Shown: in pieces, positions 5,731 to 9,658 of the stretch
How the letters are laid out: every line of letters starts with the position of its first letter
Numbering within the stretch: the first letter of the stretch is position 1
Source: JBCDBH01 sp039184055
GTDB taxonomy: Bacteria > Acidobacteriota > Thermoanaerobaculia > Multivoradales > J023
Length of the DNA stretch: 9,658 nt
Direction of reading: 5' to 3'
NCBI GenBank assembly: GCA_039184055.1
Contig: JBCDBH010000228.1
Span: 1 to 9,658 of the forward strand
Notes under the pieces: model-generated
The model's input: the letters and a program-made list of their open reading frames with translations, nothing else
Told to the model about the DNA's origin: nothing
The model's database searches: none
Made by a program: the position numbers and the translations under genes

Positions 5731-6651
5731 ATGCTCGAGGCCACCGAGGTGGTCGACGGGCGCTACCGTGTCGTCCGCCTGCTGGGGCGTGGCGGGATGT
5801 CCGAGGTGTATCGCGCCGAGCGCCTCGACGACGGCTCGGCCGTGGCGCTCAAGCTGATCGACTCCCACAATCTGACCGGCGACAAGGCGATCGAGCGCTT
5901 TCGCCGGGAAGCCGAGCTGTCACGACGGATCGACCACCCCAATGTGGTGACCGTATTCGAGGTGCTCCATGTCGACGGCCGCGCTGGTGAGCTGCCGTGC
6001 ATGGTCTTGGAGTTTCTCGACGGTCACACCCTGGCCGATCATCTCCACGAACACGGTCGGATGAGCCTCCGCGAGGCACGACCGATCGTCGATCAGATCG
6101 CCGCCGCACTGAGCGCCGCCCACGCTGTCGGGGTGATTCATCGCGATCTCAAACCCGACAATATTTTTCTCGTCGGTCGGGATGGCACGTCACGGGTCGT
6201 GCTGACCGATTTCGGCGTCGCGCGGAGCGCCGACGAGGAAGGTCCCGATCTCACCGCGACCCACGTGATCCCGGGCACACCCGAATACATGGCGCCCGAG
6301 CAGCTCGAGCTCGAAACCGCGAGCAGTCGCTCCGATCTCTACACTCTCGGCCTGGTGATGTACGAGATGGTCACCGGGCGCGCCGCGTTCACCGGCTCCT
6401 CACCGCTCGAAGCGGTATTCGCCCGGGTCAAAGACGATCCGGAGCCACCTCGCAAACACGTCGCCGATCTCCCCCTCGCCTGGGATCAGACGATCATGCG
6501 CTGCCTCGAACGTGATCCGGCGAAACGCTTCGCCACCGCCGAGTCTCTGGTGGCGTCGCTCGACGCCGAGGGCATGACGACGTCCTATCGATGGGTGCTG
6601 ATCGTGGTGGCGCTGGTGGTGATCGCGCTGATGATGTGGCTATGGCTGTAG
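5731..6651 (+). CDS. Hanks-type Ser/Thr protein kinase with C-terminal membrane anchor
   Basis: This is a 306-residue protein counted from the ATG at 5731; a CTG at 5695 could add 12 residues. It is a complete and apparently active eukaryotic-like kinase: Gly-rich loop GRGGMSEVY (19-27), catalytic Lys41 in VALK, alpha-C Glu60 in RRE, HRDLKPDN (137-144), DFG (160-162) and PGTPEYMAPE (181-190). The catalytic core ends near residue 280. A hydrophobic segment (about 288-306) ends the protein directly, with no extracytoplasmic sensor such as PASTA repeats or a propeller. The kinase domain would face the cytoplasm, tethered like a tail-anchored protein. HRD kinases of this type autophosphorylate in the activation loop, and here the Thr residues at 175 and 177 are candidates. 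It follows the PHM-like lipoprotein gene and may share its transcript. Its 3' end overlaps the convergent shikimate-kinase-like gene by 12 bp. Its target is unknown. Confidence 0.95.
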   Translation: MLEATEVVDGRYRVVRLLGRGGMSEVYRAERLDDGSAVALKLIDSHNLTGDKAIERFRREAELSRRIDHPNVVTVFEVLHVDGRAGELPCMVLEFLDGHTLADHLHEHGRMSLREARPIVDQIAAALSAAHAVGVIHRDLKPDNIFLVGRDGTSRVVLTDFGVARSADEEGPDLTATHVIPGTPEYMAPEQLELETASSRSDLYTLGLVMYEMVTGRAAFTGSSPLEAVFARVKDDPEPPRKHVADLPLAWDQTIMRCLERDPAKRFATAESLVASLDAEGMTTSYRWVLIVVALVVIALMMWLWL

Positions 6652-7215
6652 CTTCTCGATCAGGGACTGTAGCTCCGCGGTGACGTCTCGGTTGTTGCGT
6701 CGGGTGAAGTCGACGGTATGCGGGGAGTCGCTCAGCGCCGGCTGGCGGTGATCGAAGAACGGGCGGATCTGGTCGAGACTGAGTAGCGGTCCGGGAAAGA
6801 GTGGATGCCAACGGCTGGCGATCGTCGCGTCGCGGGGTTGGAAGCGCCAGTAGGTGTCGGCGAGATCGAGCTCTAGATACACCAGATGACTGGCGTCGCC
6901 GAGCAGTCGGCGATTGGCCGGGTCGAGCAAGGTGCCGTCACCGAGCACCAAGACGCCAGCAGGTCGATCACGTAGGGACAACGGCAGTAGCTCGCGCTCC
7001 ATGGCGCGATAGCGCTGCTCGCCATCGTTTTGGATCAGCTCCCAAACGGTCGTGCCAGCGTAATGCTCGATCTTGCGATCGAGATCGAGGTAGGGGAGTC
7101 CGTTGAGCGCGGCGAGCTGATGGGCGACCGCCCGCACCGCGTCGGTGACCATGCCGACGAGCGCGAGCGGGCGGTCGAGAAAGACCCGGGGGTGGTAGTC
7201 GTAGTAGCCGTCCAT
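6640..7215 (-). CDS. Shikimate-kinase-like protein with lost Walker A (probable pseudokinase)
   Basis: This is a 191-residue cytoplasmic protein from the ATG at 7213-7215. An upstream in-frame ATG at 7300-7302 would overlap the peptidase gene by 74 bp and is unlikely. The overall pattern is that of shikimate kinase: LALVG at the first strand, LPYLDLDRKIEHYAG (40-54) for the DxD/shikimate region, GEQRYRAMERELL (65-77) for the FRxxE region, LVLGDGTLLDPANRRLL (89-105) for the GGG loop, VYLELD (112-117), and a C-terminal RPFF plus helix. Shikimate-binding equivalents Asp46 and Arg70 are kept. The Walker A loop reads GMVTDAVRA where family members have GxMGxGKST, so Gly, Lys and Ser are replaced by Ala, Val and Arg. 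Catalytic ATP use as in shikimate kinase is therefore not expected, and a regulatory or binding role is inferred. It lies 13 bp downstream of the S9 peptidase gene on the same strand, likely the same transcript, and overlaps the kinase gene tail-to-tail by 12 bp. Confidence 0.75.
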   Translation of the reverse strand: MDGYYDYHPRVFLDRPLALVGMVTDAVRAVAHQLAALNGLPYLDLDRKIEHYAGTTVWELIQNDGEQRYRAMERELLPLSLRDRPAGVLVLGDGTLLDPANRRLLGDASHLVYLELDLADTYWRFQPRDATIASRWHPLFPGPLLSLDQIRPFFDHRQPALSDSPHTVDFTRRNNRDVTAELQSLIEKLQP

Positions 7216-7228
7216 GCCCTGACAACCG

Positions 7229-9658
7229 TTATCGGTTATCGAGGCATTCCGCGAACAGCTTGAAGATACGACGATATTCGTCGAGCCAGCTCGACGGCTC
7301 ACGAAAGCCGTGTGGCTCGATCGGATAGAGGGCGACCTCGAAATCCTCTTTCTCGAGCTCGATGAACCGCTGCACCAGGCGCACGGTGTCGAGAAAGAAG
7401 ACGTTGTCGTCGAGCATCGGTGCCGCGATCAGCAGCGGCTTCGCCAGCCCGTCGGCGAATTCGATCGGCGACGAGCGTTCGTAGGCCTCTGGATCGTCCT
7501 CGGGCGTATTGAGGATGTTCGAGGTATACGGGTGGTTGTAGTGCGCCCAATCGGTGACCGGACGAAGCGACGCGCCACACGCGAAGAGCTCGGGCTCCTT
7601 GAACATCGACATGAAGACCATGAAGCCGCCGTACGAGCCGCCGTAGACGCCGACCCGCGAACGGTCGACATTGTGGTTGGCGACCAGGTAATCGACGCCG
7701 TCGATCAGATCTTCGAGCTCGGGTGTGCCCATCTGGCGATAGATCGCGGTGCGCCAATCGGCGCCATAGCCACGCGAGGCGCGGTAGTCCATGTCGAGCA
7801 CCACGTAGCCCTCACGGGCGAGCAGGGTGTGGAACATGAACTCGCGAAAATAGCCCGACCAGCCCTGGTGCGCGTTCTGCAAATAGCCGGCGCCGTGGAC
7901 GAAGACCACTGCGCCGCGGGGGCCCGCGACCTCGTCGTGGGGCAGATAGAGCCGCGAATGGATCGGTCGATCTTGATGGCTCGACGGCACCTCGACGAAG
8001 GTAGGCGCCGTCCAGGCGATGGCGGCGAAGTCGTCACTGGTTTCGTTGGTGATTTTGCGAGCGCTACCACCGATCGGCTGCAGCCACAGCTCGGGTGGTT
8101 GGGTGGCCGAGCTATGTGTGATCAGGAGCTGGGTGCCATCGGGGGAGAGCACGAAGTCGTTCATACCACCGAGGTCGGTGAGCGTCTCGACCGCACCGCC
8201 GCTCACCGGGACACGGTGAATCTCGTAAATCCCCGGGTGGGCACGATTGGCCTGAAAGTAGAGATAGCGCTCGTCGGGATCGGCGACCACGCCGTCTTCG
8301 ACCACATAGTCGCCATCGGTGAGTCGTCGGGTGCTGCCGAGCGCGCCGTCGACACCCATTTGATGGATGTAGAGCTGGCTCCAGCCACTGTCCTCGGAGA
8401 GGAACCACAACGCGTCTCCACCCAGCCAGCCGAGGCTATTGAACGACCAGTTGATCCAGCCGTCGGGATTCGACAGCCGGTGAACGGTACGCGCTTCGGG
8501 CTGCTCACGACCGACCACGACCGTCCAGCGGTCTTTGTTGTCGACGCTGTGGAATTGCACCGCCGCCCAGCGACCGTCGTGACTGAATTCGATGTCTTCG
8601 ATGTCGACCTTGCGCGGCTTGGCTTTCTTCTTGGCGGCTGCGTCGTCAGACGCTGACTCGTCGGCCGCCGTCGCGTCAGGAGACGGGTTGTCGTTGGCCG
8701 CAAGCGATGCTTCCGTCGTTTCGGCTGTGTCGAGCGTCTCGTCCGACTCGTCGCCCTGCGCCGCGGCGGCGCGAATCTCGGCGAGCGGATCGTCGGTGAT
8801 GCCCGGGAGGGCGGCGGTCTCGATGGTGTGGACCGTGCCATCGGTGAGGTCGATGAGATGCAGCGTGTCACCGCTGCCGTCGTTGGTGCCGACCTTGGGA
8901 CGCACGTCCTCGATCTCGACATAGCCGCTATCGGTGACCCAGCGTGGCATCTTGTCCTCACGACCGAGATCACGTTTCTTCGGATGGGTCACGACGAGCA
9001 TCCAATCGCCAGCGGGTGAGAGGTGTTGACGCTGGATCTCGATCTTGTCGCCGAGATAGACGGTGGGGGCCAAACGGGTCGGGTCGGTACGGCGGCTTTC
9101 GGTCTCGTACTCGCGCGCTCGTTCGGCGCGCTCTTTTTCGAGCTTGATGATGTCGAAGAGGCGAACCTGCTGCTCGCTCAGATAGTCGTCGGCGGGTTCG
9201 TTCTCGGCCGGATCTTCGGTGGCGACGATCTCCGCCGCCTGGGCTTCGAGACCGCTGTCGAGATCACGGATCCACACCGTGCGACCCCGGGTGAAACCCA
9301 CCCGACCGTCGGCGAGAAAGAACGGCGCGCGCTCGAACGCCGCGCTCCGGGTGAGCTGGCGGGTCGTACCGGTGGCGAGATCGCGGACAAACACATCGCC
9401 GTTGCGGGTGTAGACCTTCGCCTCGCCGTCGGCGGATCGCCGGCCACGCGCCGACGAGGCCGCGCCGTGCTCGGCGAGCGGCACCACGGTGCGCTCACCG
9501 GTCGCCAGATCGATCCGCACCAGGTCGCGGATTTCCTCACCGATCCGCTTGTCCTCGAAGTAAATCGCCGTGCCGTCGTCGGCCCAATAGGGATCCTCGG
9601 GCGCGGTACCGAGCCAGTCGGGGTGCGCCATGATCTTCTTGAGCGTCACCTCACCCGG
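7229..9658 (-). CDS. S9 (prolyl oligopeptidase/DPP IV-like) serine peptidase, 5' end cut by window
   Basis: A continuous frame of at least 809 residues reaches the right edge. A GTG at 9647-9649 exists, but the frame stays open upstream (codons for P-G-E), and family members of this type usually carry a signal peptide, so the true start is probably beyond the window. Numbering from that GTG, residues about 20-545 form the beta-propeller with repeated WSxDG/SPDG-like blades. Residues 560-806 form the alpha/beta-hydrolase domain: oxyanion region VVFVHGAGY, nucleophile Ser672 in YGGSYGGFM, Asp747 in MLDDNVFF and His780 in EPHGFREPSSW. These suggest an intact catalytic triad. Family members cleave oligopeptides, often after Pro. 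The motif usually written HGxxD before the acid residue reads APMLD here. An Asp/Glu/Ala/Ser-rich insert at about 290-340 ends in the basic KKKAKPRK (340-347). The shikimate-kinase-like gene follows after 13 bp. Confidence 0.93.
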   Translation of the reverse strand, partial: PGEVTLKKIMAHPDWLGTAPEDPYWADDGTAIYFEDKRIGEEIRDLVRIDLATGERTVVPLAEHGAASSARGRRSADGEAKVYTRNGDVFVRDLATGTTRQLTRSAAFERAPFFLADGRVGFTRGRTVWIRDLDSGLEAQAAEIVATEDPAENEPADDYLSEQQVRLFDIIKLEKERAERAREYETESRRTDPTRLAPTVYLGDKIEIQRQHLSPAGDWMLVVTHPKKRDLGREDKMPRWVTDSGYVEIEDVRPKVGTNDGSGDTLHLIDLTDGTVHTIETAALPGITDDPLAEIRAAAAQGDESDETLDTAETTEASLAANDNPSPDATAADESASDDAAAKKKAKPRKVDIEDIEFSHDGRWAAVQFHSVDNKDRWTVVVGREQPEARTVHRLSNPDGWINWSFNSLGWLGGDALWFLSEDSGWSQLYIHQMGVDGALGSTRRLTDGDYVVEDGVVADPDERYLYFQANRAHPGIYEIHRVPVSGGAVETLTDLGGMNDFVLSPDGTQLLITHSSATQPPELWLQPIGGSARKITNETSDDFAAIAWTAPTFVEVPSSHQDRPIHSRLYLPHDEVAGPRGAVVFVHGAGYLQNAHQGWSGYFREFMFHTLLAREGYVVLDMDYRASRGYGADWRTAIYRQMGTPELEDLIDGVDYLVANHNVDRSRVGVYGGSYGGFMVFMSMFKEPELFACGASLRPVTDWAHYNHPYTSNILNTPEDDPEAYERSSPIEFADGLAKPLLIAAPMLDDNVFFLDTVRLVQRFIELEKEDFEVALYPIEPHGFREPSSWLDEYRRIFKLFAECLDNR

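Noticed and set aside
7213..7302. Longer start for the shikimate-kinase-like gene at 7300-7302
   Set aside because: The extra 29 residues lie inside the peptidase 3' end and have no match to the kinase fold, which begins after the inner ATG.
7310..8656. A 448-codon plus-strand open frame opposite the S9 peptidase
   Set aside because: It mirrors the codon structure of the peptidase on the other strand, has no recognisable motif, and the peptidase triad proves the minus strand is coding.
1..9658. CRISPR array, tRNA or rRNA gene
   Set aside because: I found no regularly spaced direct repeats, cloverleaf with the conserved TTCRA loop, or rRNA-like segment on either strand.

Overview
The window is high-GC bacterial chromosomal DNA. 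It holds eight protein-coding genes, two of them cut by the window edges, and no RNA gene, CRISPR array or recognisable transposase. The cytoplasmic Ser/Thr kinase, the secreted S9 peptidase, three lipoproteins and strong GATC/CGATCG richness would fit a soil or aquatic Acidobacteriota-like lineage. That placement is a gestalt guess and no marker gene here proves it.

Left part (1-1982). The 5' part of an unrecognised gene reads leftward out of the window. It is divergent from a class I SAM methyltransferase (515-1243), which overlaps tail-to-tail by 9 bp with a small XRE-like HTH protein (1235-1576, minus). Then comes a 404-bp gap without a gene. It holds a 12-bp perfect palindrome (1703-1714) and a 181-bp nested palindromic element (1802-1982) whose right end forms part of the stop codon of the next gene.

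Middle (1981-5675). Two minus-strand lipoprotein genes are separated by only 4 bp. One encodes a bifunctional nuclease (BFN/DUF151) domain fused to a C-terminal PDZ domain, the other a GH113-like TIM-barrel glycosidase. Divergent from them is a third lipoprotein, whose C-terminal half carries an HxH plus DxM pattern resembling the CuM site of peptidylglycine monooxygenase (PHM). It is followed 55 bp later (or 19 bp, if a CTG start is used) by a Ser/Thr kinase whose only membrane segment lies at its extreme C-terminus.

Right part (6640-9658). Converging on the kinase with a 12-bp overlap is a shikimate-kinase-like protein that keeps the shikimate-pocket residues but has lost every key Walker A residue. 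It sits 13 bp downstream of a large S9 (DPP IV-like) peptidase that runs off the right edge, so the two are probably one transcript.

The most notable items are the shikimate pseudokinase, the extracytoplasmic BFN-PDZ fusion beside a glycosidase lipoprotein, the PHM-like lipoprotein, and the symmetric palindromic element. I see no clear multi-gene defence system. The truncated left-edge protein has a region that aligns with a degenerate P-loop and could belong to a NTPase gene lying outside the window.
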